This document shows positions 53,750 through 62,944 of a stretch of DNA of 64,000 nt, piece after piece. The translations under genes and the position numbers were made by a program. Source of the stretch: Agromyces aureus (GTDB taxonomy: Bacteria; Actinomycetota; Actinomycetes; Actinomycetales; Microbacteriaceae); NCBI RefSeq assembly GCF_001660485.1, contig NZ_CP013979.1, positions 4,216,001 to 4,280,000 on the forward strand. Direction: 5' to 3'. The stretch's first letter is position 1. The number at the start of each line of letters is the position of its first letter. The notes under the pieces are model-generated. The model was not told the DNA's origin and ran no database searches. It saw nothing but the letters and a program-made list of their open reading frames with translations.

Positions 53750-54589
53750 GTGAAACTCGATCAGCAGCAGACGCGGCACGGCGCCGACCTCCGGTTCGCC
53801 GACCGCGGCGGCAACTCCGACCTGGCCGTCGTGTTCACGCACGGCGCGGGCTACGACCACTCGATGTTCGACGTGCAGGCGCGTGCCCTCGAGCTCGCCG
53901 GGTATCGCGTGATCGTCTGGGACCTTCGCGGCCACGGCAAGTCGGCCCTGCACGCCGGGGCGAGGTTCACGGCGACGGATGCGCTCGACGACCTGGCCTG
54001 GCTCATCGAGCACACCGGGCCCGGTCGGCCGACGCTGATCGGGCACTCCCTCGGCGGCAACCTCTCGCAGGCGTTCGTGCGAGCACACCCGCAGCGGGTG
54101 AGCGGGCTCATCGTGCTCGACTCGACCTGGAACGCCGGCCCCCTGACCCGCGTCGAACGCCTCGGCCTGCGGGCGGCGGCGCCGATGCTGGGGCTCATCC
54201 CGGCATCGAGCCTCCCGAGGCTGATGGCTCGGGCCTCGGCCGCGAGCGCTGAGGCGATCAGCGAAGCCGAGGCGGTGTTCGCGCGCATGCCGAAACGCGT
54301 GTTCCTCGACGTGTGGCGCGAGACCGCATCACTCGTCGCGCCCGATCCGGCGTACCGAACCCCGGTGCCGCTCACGCTGATCAGGGGCGCCCTCGACCGC
54401 ACCGGCAACATCTCCACGGCGATGCCGCGCTGGGCCGAGGCCGAGGGCATCGCCGAGCACGTCGTGCCGCAGGCCGGGCACCTGGTCACCCTCGACGCCC
54501 CCGACGCGACCACGCAGACGCTGCTGCACCTGCTCGGCCAGTGGCATCCGCCCCTCCCACCGTTCGAAGGAGCGCGCGACGATGGATGA
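53750..54589 (+). CDS. Alpha/beta hydrolase
   Basis: 279 residues from GTG 53750. VVFTHGAGYDHSMF forms the oxyanion loop, IGHSLGGNLSQAF the nucleophile elbow (Ser near 101), the acid lies in IRGALDRTGNI near 217, and His in VPQAGHLVTLDAP near 245. It resembles non-haem peroxidase or esterase-type hydrolases, substrate unknown. The TATATT box 9 nt upstream and the lack of a Shine-Dalgarno imply a leaderless mRNA. It overlaps the MarR-like gene by 8 nt. Confidence 0.87.
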   Translation: MKLDQQQTRHGADLRFADRGGNSDLAVVFTHGAGYDHSMFDVQARALELAGYRVIVWDLRGHGKSALHAGARFTATDALDDLAWLIEHTGPGRPTLIGHSLGGNLSQAFVRAHPQRVSGLIVLDSTWNAGPLTRVERLGLRAAAPMLGLIPASSLPRLMARASAASAEAISEAEAVFARMPKRVFLDVWRETASLVAPDPAYRTPVPLTLIRGALDRTGNISTAMPRWAEAEGIAEHVVPQAGHLVTLDAPDATTQTLLHLLGQWHPPLPPFEGARDDG

Positions 54590-55037
54590 CGAGCAACGCC
54601 GGTTCATCGACGTGATGGGTGAGACACTCGCGTCGTGGAGCCTGCCGAGGGCGACGGGTCGCGTGTACGGCTACCTGCTGCTGCACGGCACGCCGTCGAC
54701 CTCCGAGCAACTCCGGGCAGACCTCGAACTCAGCGCGGGCGCCGTCAGCACCTCGACGCGCGAACTCGTCTCGTGGGGCCTGGCCCGCACCATCGCCCAG
54801 CCGGGCAGCCGTCGGCTGCTGGTCGAGGCCGCCGGCGGCTTCGAGCAGCTGCTCGCGGCGAGTCACGCGCGATCCCGCGTGTTCATCAGGGCGCTGCACG
54901 GCGCGCGGGCGCTGACCGACGACGAGCACGCGGCCGAGCGGCTGCACGACGTCACCGACCTGTTCGAGGCCTACATCGATGCGGGCGAGCGGATGCTCCG
55001 GCAGCGCGCGTCGAGCCCGGTGACGCCGCCCGCCTGA
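54582..55037 (+). CDS. GbsR/MarR family regulator
   Basis: 151 residues. A winged helix-turn-helix at about 20-80 (GRVYGYLLLHGTPSTSEQLR, LSAGAVSTSTRELVSWGLA) is followed by a helical dimerisation C-terminus. It is the second gene of a pair with the hydrolase (8-nt overlap). The inverted repeat over the shared promoter (53727-53748) suggests autoregulation. Confidence 0.88.
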   Translation: MDDEQRRFIDVMGETLASWSLPRATGRVYGYLLLHGTPSTSEQLRADLELSAGAVSTSTRELVSWGLARTIAQPGSRRLLVEAAGGFEQLLAASHARSRVFIRALHGARALTDDEHAAERLHDVTDLFEAYIDAGERMLRQRASSPVTPPA

Positions 55038-55068
55038 CCGCCCGACACCACGCCGGCTCAGCCTCGGG

Positions 55069-55629
55069 TCAGCCGAGCAGGTGGATGTCGATCGCCTCCA
55101 GGTAGCCGATGATGCCGCCCGTGAAGAGGAACGTGAAGTTCAGGTGCGCCCCGGCGGCACCGGTCCACACGGCCGTGAGGGTCGGGTGGTCGGAGGTCGT
55201 CGCCGAGAAGGCCGTCTGGACGCCCCACGGCCCCTGCAGGCGGAGCGTCGTCTCGTGGCCGCTGAACCGCACCGCCACGAGATAGGTGCCGTCGGAGGGC
55301 GCGACCACGGCGCCGTAACCGATCGACGCCGAGTTCGGCGCGAAGTCCGACGACATGAAGACGAGGTCGTACTCGGTGTCCCACCGGCCGGGCTTGAACA
55401 TGTCGATGCGGCCGCCGTCGACCCACGGATGCCTGGCCGACATCGAGATCACGGGGGCGTCGAGCCCCTCGATGAGCTGGTCGTGCCGGTGCCGAACGGC
55501 CTCGCTCAGGCGGGCGGACGAGATCCGGCCGGCACGGCTCGCTCGACCGATCTTCGCCTCCTGCAGCGCCTCGAGGGTCCACTGCTCGACGGCCGGTTCG
55601 AGCTCGGTCCGGTTCGCGTGCTCGCTCAT
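55069..55629 (-). CDS. Hypothetical beta-rich cytoplasmic protein
   Basis: 186 residues from ATG 55629 (GGGAGG upstream). There is no signal peptide or membrane helix. Residues 1-55 are helical, and 60-186 are predicted beta-rich with many Gly, Thr and aromatic residues (DTEYDLVFMSSDFAPN, SGHETTLRLQGPWGVQT). I do not recognise a family. It stands alone between the MarR-like regulator (convergent) and ribokinase. Confidence 0.6.
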   Translation of the reverse strand: MSEHANRTELEPAVEQWTLEALQEAKIGRASRAGRISSARLSEAVRHRHDQLIEGLDAPVISMSARHPWVDGGRIDMFKPGRWDTEYDLVFMSSDFAPNSASIGYGAVVAPSDGTYLVAVRFSGHETTLRLQGPWGVQTAFSATTSDHPTLTAVWTGAAGAHLNFTFLFTGGIIGYLEAIDIHLLG

Positions 55630-55735
55630 GATGCCTCCCTGCTCGGTGGCCCGCGCCATCCCCGGCGGAGCCGCTGCGAGCGTAGGTCCGTGCTGCGCGC
55701 GCGGCATCGGGGCGGGCCCTGAGGGGCGAGCAGGC

Positions 55736-56548
55736 TTACGCGCCGAAACCCCAGGGCTGGGCGCCCGCCCAGGTCGTCGCGCGGGCGCCGGCCTCGACGG
55801 CGGCCGCGAGGGCATCCGCCCGGGCCGCGCCCGCGGCGAGCGCCGCCACGAGCGCCCCGGCGAACGCGTCGCCCGCACCGGTCGTGTCGACGACGTCGAC
55901 CGGGCCGGGCGCGGCATCCGCATCTCCCCATCGCGCACCCGCCGCGCCGAGCGTGACGCACGCGTCGGAGGGCGACCCCAGCGCCGCCCACTCGTGCTCG
56001 TTGACGATGACGACGTCGGCCAGTTCGAGCAGGGCGGATGCCGCGGGCGAGACGGGCGACGCATTCAGCACCGTGAGCGCTCCGAGCGCCCGGCCACGGC
56101 GCAGCACGGCCTCGGCGACGGCCGGCTCGAGTTCGAGTTGGCTGACCACGATGGCGGTGTCATCGGGGATCGCGCGCGCCGCGGCATCCGGAGCCAGCCC
56201 CGCGTTCGCACCCGCGATGACGATGATGCTGTTCTCGCCGGAGCCGGCGACCGTGATGAAGGCCTGGCCGGTGGGCTGCCCGCCATCGACGGCGACGGCC
56301 GACACGTCGACGCCGTGCTCGGCGAGCCGCTCGACGTAACGGCGGCCGAGGTCGTCGTCGCCGACCCGCCCGATGAGCAGCACGTCGGCACCCGCCGCCG
56401 CCGCGCCGGCCGCGAGGTTCGCGCCCTTACCGCCGGGCAGCAGCTCGACGCCGAGGCCGAGCACGGTCTCGCCCGGCGCCGGATGCGTCTCGACGCGCAC
56501 CACCGAATCGACGTTGATCGACCCCACCACCACGACGCGCGCACCCAT
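55736..56548 (-). CDS. rbsK: Ribokinase (PfkB family)
   Basis: 270 residues from ATG 56548. PfkB signatures: the N-terminal sugar-binding motif VVVGSINVDSVVRV, GGKGAN near residue 39 and the C-terminal ATP/catalytic motif DTTGAGDAFAGALV near 226 with the catalytic Asp. It phosphorylates ribose at O5, or a similar sugar. It is slightly shorter than E. coli RbsK. No ribose transporter adjoins. A TAGGCT box ends 7 nt upstream with no ribosome site (leaderless). Confidence 0.88.
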   Translation of the reverse strand: MGARVVVVGSINVDSVVRVETHPAPGETVLGLGVELLPGGKGANLAAGAAAAGADVLLIGRVGDDDLGRRYVERLAEHGVDVSAVAVDGGQPTGQAFITVAGSGENSIIVIAGANAGLAPDAAARAIPDDTAIVVSQLELEPAVAEAVLRRGRALGALTVLNASPVSPAASALLELADVVIVNEHEWAALGSPSDACVTLGAAGARWGDADAAPGPVDVVDTTGAGDAFAGALVAALAAGAARADALAAAVEAGARATTWAGAQPWGFGA

Positions 56549-56555
56549 GCTGGGG

Positions 56556-56561
56556 AGCCTA
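56556..56561 (-). promoter_or_regulatory. -10 box of leaderless ribokinase gene
   Basis: TAGGCT on the minus strand, 7 nt before ATG 56548. It overlaps the 3' end of the upstream oxidoreductase gene, so ribokinase probably has its own promoter. Confidence 0.45.
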
Positions 56562-58130
56562 CCGGCGCGGTACCGGGCTCTCGGCGGCCCCGACAGGAGC
56601 CTCTCGATGCGCGGGTTCCGGCCTCGGGGCCTCGCGCCGCCCCAGGTCGCGGGTCGCCGGCCCCTCGAGTCGCCGCCCGTCGGCCGTGAAGCGCGAGGCG
56701 TGGGCGGGGCAGTCCCAGGTCTGCTCGGCATCGTTCCAGGCGAGCACGGCCCCGAGGTGCGGGCAGATGCCCGAGACCCGACAGGTCACGCCGTCGACCG
56801 TCGAGACGGCGGTCGGCACGGGCGCGAGGCCGACACGTCCGACCACGCCGGCGCCCTCGGCGGGAGCCTGCTCGGGCAGCCGCCGCGCGAGCGCACGGCC
56901 CCAGCCGACCGCGTACTCCTTCGCGACCGCCGCGTTCATGCCGAGGCCGACACCGAGCGCCACCGGCGTCGTGAACCGATGCCGGAGCGTGCGCGCCCAG
57001 TCGGGCAGCTCGCCGAGCAGGTCGGCCGCGAGCGTGAGCCCGCACTGCACGGCGTTCGTCATGCCCCACTTGTCGTACCCCGTCGCGATGAACACGCGTC
57101 CGCGCCCGCGCGGCAGCCAGCCGACGAAGGGCACGCCGTGCGGCGTCTCGTAGTCCTGCGCGCTCCAGCGGTGCGTGAGCGCGGCATCCGGCCACACCGA
57201 TCGCGTCCACTCGTCGAGGGCCGCGACCCGCGATGCGGGCGACGGATGCCGCCCCACCTCGTGCCCGTACCCGCCCACGAGCAGCAGCTCACCGGATTCC
57301 GCGTACAGGTCGGGGTCGGGTGCCGTGCGGATCGAACGGCTCGGCTCGTCGACGCTCAGGTACATGGCCTGCGGCAGCGCGGCATCCGTTCGGTAGGCGG
57401 CGGCATACGAACGGTTCGCGCGCAGCTTCGCGAAGGACAGTCCCCGATCGAGGATCGGGGTGCCGGTCGCGAGCACGAGCCGATCGCAGGAGAACTCGCC
57501 CGCCGTGCTGTGAACGCGCACCGGCGATCCGACGCTCGCGCCGGTCATGCGCACACCGGTGCGGAGCACGCCGCCGAGCCCGCGGAACTCTGCGGCGAGC
57601 GCCGCCAGCACCTCCATCGGGTCGAACTGGGCCTGGTTCGCGAGGCGCACCGCACCGTGCACCGGGAACGGCAGGCCGGCCGGCACATCGGTCATCACCC
57701 GCAGCCCCGCCTCGCGCGCGACCTCGGCTTCGCGCTCGACGGTCTCGCGACCCTCCGGCGTCGTGCCGAAGCTCACGGCGTCGCGGCGCTGCACCGGCAC
57801 CCCGCGCTCGGCCAGGTAGGCGAGCAGCCACGACTGCCCGGCGAGGTTCGCATCGACATACGCCTGGAGCACCTCCGCCGACGTGCGCCGGCGAACCCGT
57901 TGCAGGTGCGCGCCCTGCAGCACGCTGAGCTTCGCGGTGGTGTTGCCCGTGGCGACGGCACCGATCTCGCGCGCCTCGAGCACGCAGACCCGCCGGCCGG
58001 CCCGCGCGAGCAGCACCGCCGTGACGAGTCCGGTGAGACCGGCGCCGACGACGATCTCGTCGAAACGGCGTGGCGACGGCGGCCCGTCGGTCTCGACGGG
58101 AATCGGGCGCGAGAGCCAGAGTGAGGTCAT
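56559..58130 (-). CDS. FAD-dependent oxidoreductase with C-terminal Rieske domain
   Basis: 523 residues from ATG 58130. DAO-type FAD domain (about 22-390) with VVGAGLTGLVTAVLLARAG near residue 28 and TGNTTAKLSVLQG; the late motif FIATGYDKWGMTNA is typical. A Rieske [2Fe-2S] domain (about 430-490) has ligands in GICPHLGAVL (C-X-H) and WDCPAHASRF (C-X2-H). It resembles bacterial fusion enzymes whose substrate is unknown, often called glycine-oxidase/Rieske proteins. No partner genes are adjacent. Confidence 0.9.
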   Translation of the reverse strand: MTSLWLSRPIPVETDGPPSPRRFDEIVVGAGLTGLVTAVLLARAGRRVCVLEAREIGAVATGNTTAKLSVLQGAHLQRVRRRTSAEVLQAYVDANLAGQSWLLAYLAERGVPVQRRDAVSFGTTPEGRETVEREAEVAREAGLRVMTDVPAGLPFPVHGAVRLANQAQFDPMEVLAALAAEFRGLGGVLRTGVRMTGASVGSPVRVHSTAGEFSCDRLVLATGTPILDRGLSFAKLRANRSYAAAYRTDAALPQAMYLSVDEPSRSIRTAPDPDLYAESGELLLVGGYGHEVGRHPSPASRVAALDEWTRSVWPDAALTHRWSAQDYETPHGVPFVGWLPRGRGRVFIATGYDKWGMTNAVQCGLTLAADLLGELPDWARTLRHRFTTPVALGVGLGMNAAVAKEYAVGWGRALARRLPEQAPAEGAGVVGRVGLAPVPTAVSTVDGVTCRVSGICPHLGAVLAWNDAEQTWDCPAHASRFTADGRRLEGPATRDLGRREAPRPEPAHREAPVGAAESPVPRR

Positions 58131-58275
58131 GACCGGCACGCTACGTCGGCGGTCGGGCGCGGACAATGGGGTGGCGCGGATGCCGCGGCTCGCGTATGGG
58201 CGCAGGCCCTCGGCGACGACCTCTTCGCGACCGATCCCGACGGTCGACGACGACGACGACCCTCGGGCCTCGAAC

Positions 58276-59499
58276 TCAGGCGACGGATGCCGCGGCGCAC
58301 CGCGCGAGCCCGGTGCGACCCCCCTCGGCGAACGCCGCCCGCTGGCGCTCGGCGCCGGACCCGCGTGCGAGCAGCGCCGCGACGGCCTCTGGACATCCGT
58401 CGTCGGCGTCGTGCATGGCCAGGGCGGAGGCCACGACCTCGGCGAGCGGCGCCATCCGCCCCTGCACGGGGTCTGGCACCGTCGCGGCGAACCCGTCGCG
58501 CCCGGCCGCCCACACGGCGGCGTCGAGCACCTCGCCGCTGAATCGGTCGACCCGCTCAGCTGCGGCCGCCGCGGCATCCGTCGCGCCACCGGCATCCGTC
58601 ACCCCACCGGCATCCGTGACATCCGCCGCCCTCGTGCCGTTCAGGATACCGTCGGCGATGCGCCGGCAGAGCAGGGCGATCGCGACGCTGTCGGCGGCGT
58701 CGAGCTGCGCGTCGGCGACTCGCAGTTCGACCGTCGGCAGGTGGTGCGAGGCGCGCAGCAGCCAGGCGATCAGCGGGCGATCCCGCGTGGCGCCGATGCC
58801 CACGAGGTCGTCGATGCGGCGATCGTAGTCGTCGGCATCGGCGAAGGGCGCCGGAATGCCGGCCGTGGTCCACCGCCGCAGCACGATCGTGCGCCAACTC
58901 GCGAAGCCCGTGTCGGCCGTGCGCCAGTAGGGGGAGTTCGCGGCGAGCGCGGCGAGCATCGGGATCCACGGGCGCAGCCCATTGACCACGCGCACCCGGT
59001 CATCGCGGTCGTCGACGCCGAGGTGCACGTGCAGGCCGCAGACCTGGTGGTCGTCGATCATCGCGCCGATGTCCCGCTGGATGTGCGCGTACCTGGCCTC
59101 GGGCGTCACAGCCGGCGCTCGGCCCGCGTCGAACGGGGTTCCGGTCGAGGCGGCGTGAACGCCGAGCGCGACCGCGATGCCGTCGAGGGCCGCGCGGAAC
59201 GCCTCGAGCTGCTGCCGGGCATCGTCTCCGTCGGTGCAGATGCGGGTCGCGATCTCGACCTGCGAGGCGAGGAACTCCGACGTCGCCCCGGCGAACCCGG
59301 CCGCCCGCAGCGCGGCGAGCGCCTGCGGAGCGAGCGGCACCGGATGCAACGAGACCGGGTCGAGGAGCACGAACTCCTCCTCGATGCCGAACGTGGTGAC
59401 GTGGCGCGTCGGCGGCGGAGTGGTGGTCGGCTCGGGCGTCGGCGCAGGTGCGGCCGCGGGCTCGTGCGCGAATCGCGGTGCGGGCTCGGTCGTCGTCAT
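58276..59499 (-). CDS. Carboxylate-amine ligase, YbdK family (glutamate-cysteine ligase 2-like)
   Basis: 407 residues. A disordered Pro/Thr N-terminus (1-32) precedes GIEEEFVLLDP near residue 38, the GCS2 metal-binding motif, followed by HVHLGVDDRDDRVRVVNGL and ASHHLPTVELRVADAQ. YbdK-type enzymes have weak gamma-glutamylcysteine ligase activity, and the true reaction is unknown. An insert near residue 305 (VTDAGGVTDAGGATDAA) is encoded by repeated CACCGGCATCCGT units, evidence of motif-driven expansion. A TAGGCA box ends 6 nt upstream (leaderless). Confidence 0.88.
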   Translation of the reverse strand: MTTTEPAPRFAHEPAAAPAPTPEPTTTPPPTRHVTTFGIEEEFVLLDPVSLHPVPLAPQALAALRAAGFAGATSEFLASQVEIATRICTDGDDARQQLEAFRAALDGIAVALGVHAASTGTPFDAGRAPAVTPEARYAHIQRDIGAMIDDHQVCGLHVHLGVDDRDDRVRVVNGLRPWIPMLAALAANSPYWRTADTGFASWRTIVLRRWTTAGIPAPFADADDYDRRIDDLVGIGATRDRPLIAWLLRASHHLPTVELRVADAQLDAADSVAIALLCRRIADGILNGTRAADVTDAGGVTDAGGATDAAAAAAERVDRFSGEVLDAAVWAAGRDGFAATVPDPVQGRMAPLAEVVASALAMHDADDGCPEAVAALLARGSGAERQRAAFAEGGRTGLARCAAASVA

Positions 59500-59505
59500 G
59501 GCTCA

Positions 59506-59511
59506 TGCCTA
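59506..59511 (-). promoter_or_regulatory. -10 box of leaderless YbdK-type ligase gene
   Basis: TAGGCA on the minus strand, 6 nt before ATG 59499; no Shine-Dalgarno. Confidence 0.4.
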
Positions 59512-59549
59512 CCCGGCCGAGCGGATCGGCGCGAGGGCTTGACCTCGCA

Positions 59550-60554
59550 TCAGCCGAGTCCCGGTCGCTGCAACGCGGCCAATGCGCGGGCGAGCGCGAA
59601 GCGGGTCCGTCCGGTCGGCGTGCGCGGGTCGTACCCGAGCGTCTCGGTGAGGGCGTCGAGCCTGGCCTGCACGCTCGAGTGGTGCATTCCGAGGGCGGAT
59701 GCCGCCTGCCGCACGCTTCCGGCGTCGGCGAACGCGTCGAGCACGGCGAGCGCCCGCGGGTCGAGCGCGGCCAGCGTCGAGGCATCCGGGTGCTGCTCGT
59801 CGTGCCGGTCGGCAGCCTCGGCCACGAGCAGGAGCGCGCCGAGCCCGGCCGCGTCGACCACGTGTTGCGACGACGTGCCGAGCCGCAGCGCGATGAGCGC
59901 CGACGCGAACGACTCCGGTAGGCGATCGGCCGCCCCGCCGAGGCCGATGCCGGCGCGCACGCCGGGCGGAACGGCCACGGGTCCGTCGACGAGCACCACG
60001 CGCACGAGTCCGCGGGCCGTCGCGACCACGGCCGTCGGACCGTCGACGGGCGGCGGACCATCGGGGAGCGACACCACGACGCGCACGTCGGGCGCGCAGT
60101 CCAGTCTCAGCTTCGTTGCGGCGACGGCGCGCTCGGATGCCGCTGCGCCCGCCGTGACCACCACCTCGACCGCGGCATCCGCCGTGTTCGACCTGCGGGC
60201 CGACGTGATCGCGACGGCGAGCGCGAGCCGTTCGAGCACCATCGCGTCGTTCGCGTGCGCCTGGCCGGTGCGTTCGAGCCAGACCAGCGAGCCGTCGCTC
60301 GTCTCGCGCGAGGGCCAGTCGGATGCCGCGGCATCCGTCGCTCCGAGTGGCTCGCCGTCGGGCGCGACGCGCGTGACCCGGCTCGACGACCCCGCGGCGT
60401 ACCCCGCGACCGCACCCGAGAGCACGGCCGCCCCGCGGAGCAGGGAGTCAGGGCCGACCCCGCCCGCGACGAGCGCATCGAAGTACGAGACGACCTTGAG
60501 CGTCTCGCTCGCCTCGGGGTCGAGCGCGGTCAGACGACCGACGAGTTCTTGCAT
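59550..60554 (-). CDS. PucR-family transcriptional regulator
   Basis: 334 residues from ATG 60554 (GGAG 10 nt upstream). An N-terminal alpha/beta sensor-like region is followed by a C-terminal PucR helix-turn-helix (about 265-330): LDAFADAGSVRQAASALGMH, then SVQARLDALTETLGYDP. The family controls purine, amino-acid or polyamine catabolism. It follows the esterase gene on the same strand after 122 nt and could regulate it. An 18-bp GGATGCC palindrome (60320-60337) lies in its sensor region. Confidence 0.85.
   Translation of the reverse strand: MQELVGRLTALDPEASETLKVVSYFDALVAGGVGPDSLLRGAAVLSGAVAGYAAGSSSRVTRVAPDGEPLGATDAAASDWPSRETSDGSLVWLERTGQAHANDAMVLERLALAVAITSARRSNTADAAVEVVVTAGAAASERAVAATKLRLDCAPDVRVVVSLPDGPPPVDGPTAVVATARGLVRVVLVDGPVAVPPGVRAGIGLGGAADRLPESFASALIALRLGTSSQHVVDAAGLGALLLVAEAADRHDEQHPDASTLAALDPRALAVLDAFADAGSVRQAASALGMHHSSVQARLDALTETLGYDPRTPTGRTRFALARALAALQRPGLG
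60320..60337. repeat. 18-bp GGATGCC palindrome inside the pucR-like gene
   Basis: CGGATGCCGCGGCATCCG, identical to the palindrome at 49014-49031, encodes Asp-Ala-Ala-Ala-Ser here too. Confidence 0.85.
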
Positions 60555-60676
60555 GGGCGGACTCCATCGCGCGTGTGCGCCCCACCCTAATCGAGCGAGG
60601 GGCGGATGTCTCCGCGGTCGCGGACGGGTGGGCAGGCGTGCGTACCCGCCCGCGACCGCGGAAGCTCGGGCCCGGG

Positions 60677-61660
60677 TCAGACCCCGAGGATCCGGGCGAC
60701 CCACTGCGTGCGAGCCTCGACCATGGCCTTCGCGAGGGCCGTGTGGGGCGCCATCATGTCGAATCCGTGGAATCCGCCCGGCCACACGTGCAGCTCCGCG
60801 TGGCCGCCGTCGGCCCAGATCTGCGAGGCGTAGGCCACGTCCTCGTCGCGGAACACCTCGGCGCTGCCGCAGTCGATGAACGCCGGCGGAAGGTTCGACA
60901 GGTCGGTCGCTCGCGACGGCGCGGCGTAAATCGACACGTCGTCGGTACCGCGGCGATCGCCGAGCAGCGCGCTCCAGCCGGTGATGTTGCTCGTGCGGTC
61001 CCAGACGCCGACGCCGTCGATCTGCGCGGTCGACACGCTCTCGTCGCGATCGTCGATCATCGGGTAGATGAGCACCTGACCGGCGAGCGCGGGACCGCTG
61101 CGGTCGCGTGCAAGCAGTGCCGTGCCGGCCGCGAGCCCGCCGCCGGCACTGGCGCCGGCGATGATGAGGCGGCCGGGGTCGATGCCGAGCTCCTCGGCGT
61201 GCTCGGCCGTCCAGACGAGCCCGGCGTAGCAGTCCTCGACCGGGAACGGGTCGGGGAACTCGGGGGCGAGGCGGTACTCGACCGTGACGCAGACCGCGTC
61301 GAAGCGCAGCACCCAGTCGATCATGGCGGCGATGCCCACGAAACGGTCGCCGATGATCATGCCGCCGCCGTGCGTGTGGAAGATGCCCGGGCCAGTGCCG
61401 GTGCGGCCATCGCGCTCGATCACCGTGACGATGATCTCGTCGCCGTTGTATCCCGGGATCGTCACGTCGCGACGGGTCACGCCCGCGAACAGCTCATCGG
61501 ATGCCTCCAACAGCGCACCGCCGCGCATGAGCGGGATCATCTCGGGCGTGATCGCCGAGGGCATCTGCGCGCCCAGGATGCCGAGTACGGCCTCCAACTC
61601 GGGATCGAACGGGGGCCGACGGGTCTGCTTCTGCGGCGTCTCGGGCGTCGTGATGGTCAT
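60677..61660 (-). CDS. Alpha/beta hydrolase of the hormone-sensitive-lipase (esterase) family
   Basis: 327 residues. HTHGGGMIIG near residue 94 is the oxyanion motif HGGG. IIAGASAGGGLAAG near 165 holds the nucleophile Ser, the acid lies in GSAEVFRDEDVAYA near 265, and His in WPGGFHGFDMM near 296. It hydrolyses short-chain acyl esters. There is no signal peptide, so it is cytoplasmic. The PucR gene follows on the same strand. Confidence 0.92.
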   Translation of the reverse strand: MTITTPETPQKQTRRPPFDPELEAVLGILGAQMPSAITPEMIPLMRGGALLEASDELFAGVTRRDVTIPGYNGDEIIVTVIERDGRTGTGPGIFHTHGGGMIIGDRFVGIAAMIDWVLRFDAVCVTVEYRLAPEFPDPFPVEDCYAGLVWTAEHAEELGIDPGRLIIAGASAGGGLAAGTALLARDRSGPALAGQVLIYPMIDDRDESVSTAQIDGVGVWDRTSNITGWSALLGDRRGTDDVSIYAAPSRATDLSNLPPAFIDCGSAEVFRDEDVAYASQIWADGGHAELHVWPGGFHGFDMMAPHTALAKAMVEARTQWVARILGV

Positions 61661-61812
61661 CGGGCAACTCCTCGATCATGCGTCACCTCGTCGTGACGTC
61701 TGCTCCGATCATCCGCGCGGGCACGCGGCATCCGGAACCGACGATCGTAGCCGGATTCGCTGCGTCGACCCGCCAGACGGCGGTCGCCGTCGGCGTTTCC
61801 ACGGACTCCGGT

Positions 61813-62163
61813 TCAGGAGAAGAACGCGTTGGCCCGCTTCGACCAGAGCAGGATCAGGCCGATGAGCGGGAACAGTGCCGAGAAGAGCCCGCTCCAGAAC
61901 GCGCCGAGCGTCATGAGCCAGATCGCGGTGGCGATGTTGATGACGAAGATGATCGTGACGATGATGCGAGCCGCGCTCGATCCGCGGAACAGGCCGAGGC
62001 TCACGATGACCGTCACGATGCCCAGGATGATCGCCCACACGCCGGCACCGAAGTTGCCGCCGCCGGGCAGGATCTGGAAGAACCCGGAGATCACCTGCAG
62101 CGCCCCCGAGATCCACGCGAGCACGGCGACGAGCGTCACGCCGCCAGGTCGTTCACCAGCCAT
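61813..62163 (-). CDS. DUF7144-like four-span membrane protein
   Basis: 116 residues from ATG 62163, with four hydrophobic segments and little else. GVTLVAVLAWISGALQVISG at the start, a GGNFGAG turn and the short polar C-terminus recall small actinobacterial membrane proteins of the DUF7144 type. Function unknown. Earlier in-frame starts reach back over 100 codons without domain support. The spacers on both sides (152 nt each) show no gene. Confidence 0.7.
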   Translation of the reverse strand: MAGERPGGVTLVAVLAWISGALQVISGFFQILPGGGNFGAGVWAIILGIVTVIVSLGLFRGSSAARIIVTIIFVINIATAIWLMTLGAFWSGLFSALFPLIGLILLWSKRANAFFS

Positions 62164-62315
62164 GTCGGTACCCCCTTGTTCCGGTCGCGCACGGATGCGC
62201 CGACTCGAACCACACGGTACTCCCGCGCAGAGCGCTAGGCCGGGTTCGGCGCGCCAGGCGGCAGGCCGCGGCCGCACGCCGAGCTCCGCAACGGCAGGCG
62301 CCCGGGCGACGGGTC

Positions 62316-62921
62316 TCAGGCGCCGAGCGACCCTGCGTCGGTCGCGCCGACATCCGTTCGGTGGAAGTTGTGGAACGAGCGCGATGCCGTGGGGCCGCGC
62401 TGGCCCTGGTAGCGGGAGCTGTACTCGGCCGACCCGTAGGGCCGCTCGCTCGGCGACGACAGGCGGAAGAAGCACATCTGGCCGATCTTCATGCCCGGCC
62501 AGAGCTTGATCGGCAGCGTCGCGACGTTGCTGAGCTCGAGCGTGACGTGCCCCGTGAAACCGGGGTCGATGAAGCCCGCCGTCGAGTGCGTGAGCAGGCC
62601 GAGGCGCCCCAGCGAGCTCTTGCCCTCGAGCCGCGCGGCGACGTCGTCGGGCAGGGTCACGGCCTCGTAGGTCGACGCGAGCACGAATTCTCCCGGGTGC
62701 AGGATGAACGCCTCGTCGGGCCGCACCTCGATGAGATGCGTCAACTCGGGCTGGTCTTCGGCCGGATCGATGAACGGGTACTTGTGGTTGTCGAACAACC
62801 TGAAGTACCGGTCGAGCCGCACGTCGACGCTGCTCGGCTGCAGCATGGCGGGATCTGACGGTTCGAGACGCACGCGCCCCAGCTCGAGTTCGGCACGGAT
62901 GTCGCGATCGGAGAGCAGCAC
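62316..62921 (-). CDS. dcd: dCTP deaminase (probably bifunctional deaminase/dUTPase)
   Basis: 201 residues from GTG 62921. The trimeric dUTPase-like fold has [18 protein letters not shown] near residue 28, [20 protein letters not shown] near 108 (active-site Ser/Arg/Glu region) and [17 protein letters not shown]. The C-terminus [16 protein letters not shown] closes the active site. Actinobacterial members convert dCTP straight to dUMP. A TAGGCT box ends 6 nt before the GTG, with no ribosome site. The neighbouring tRNA-Gly is on the other strand, as in many Actinobacteria. Confidence 0.95.
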   Translation of the reverse strand: MLLSDRDIRAELELGRVRLEPSDPAMLQPSSVDVRLDRYFRLFDNHKYPFIDPAEDQPELTHLIEVRPDEAFILHPGEFVLASTYEAVTLPDDVAARLEGKSSLGRLGLLTHSTAGFIDPGFTGHVTLELSNVATLPIKLWPGMKIGQMCFFRLSSPSERPYGSAEYSSRYQGQRGPTASRSFHNFHRTDVGATDAGSLGA

Positions 62922-62927
62922 GCGTTC

Positions 62928-62933
62928 AGCCTA
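62928..62933 (-). promoter_or_regulatory. -10 box of leaderless dcd gene
   Basis: TAGGCT on the minus strand, 6 nt before GTG 62921; no Shine-Dalgarno. Confidence 0.5.
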
Positions 62934-62944
62934 GGGGCCGATCC

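Noticed and set aside
57883..60879. A 998-codon open frame on the plus strand opposite the oxidoreductase, YbdK and PucR genes
   Set aside because: It is antisense to three genes with clear motifs. Its translation is Arg/Ala/Ser/Pro low-complexity, as expected for shadow frames at high G+C.
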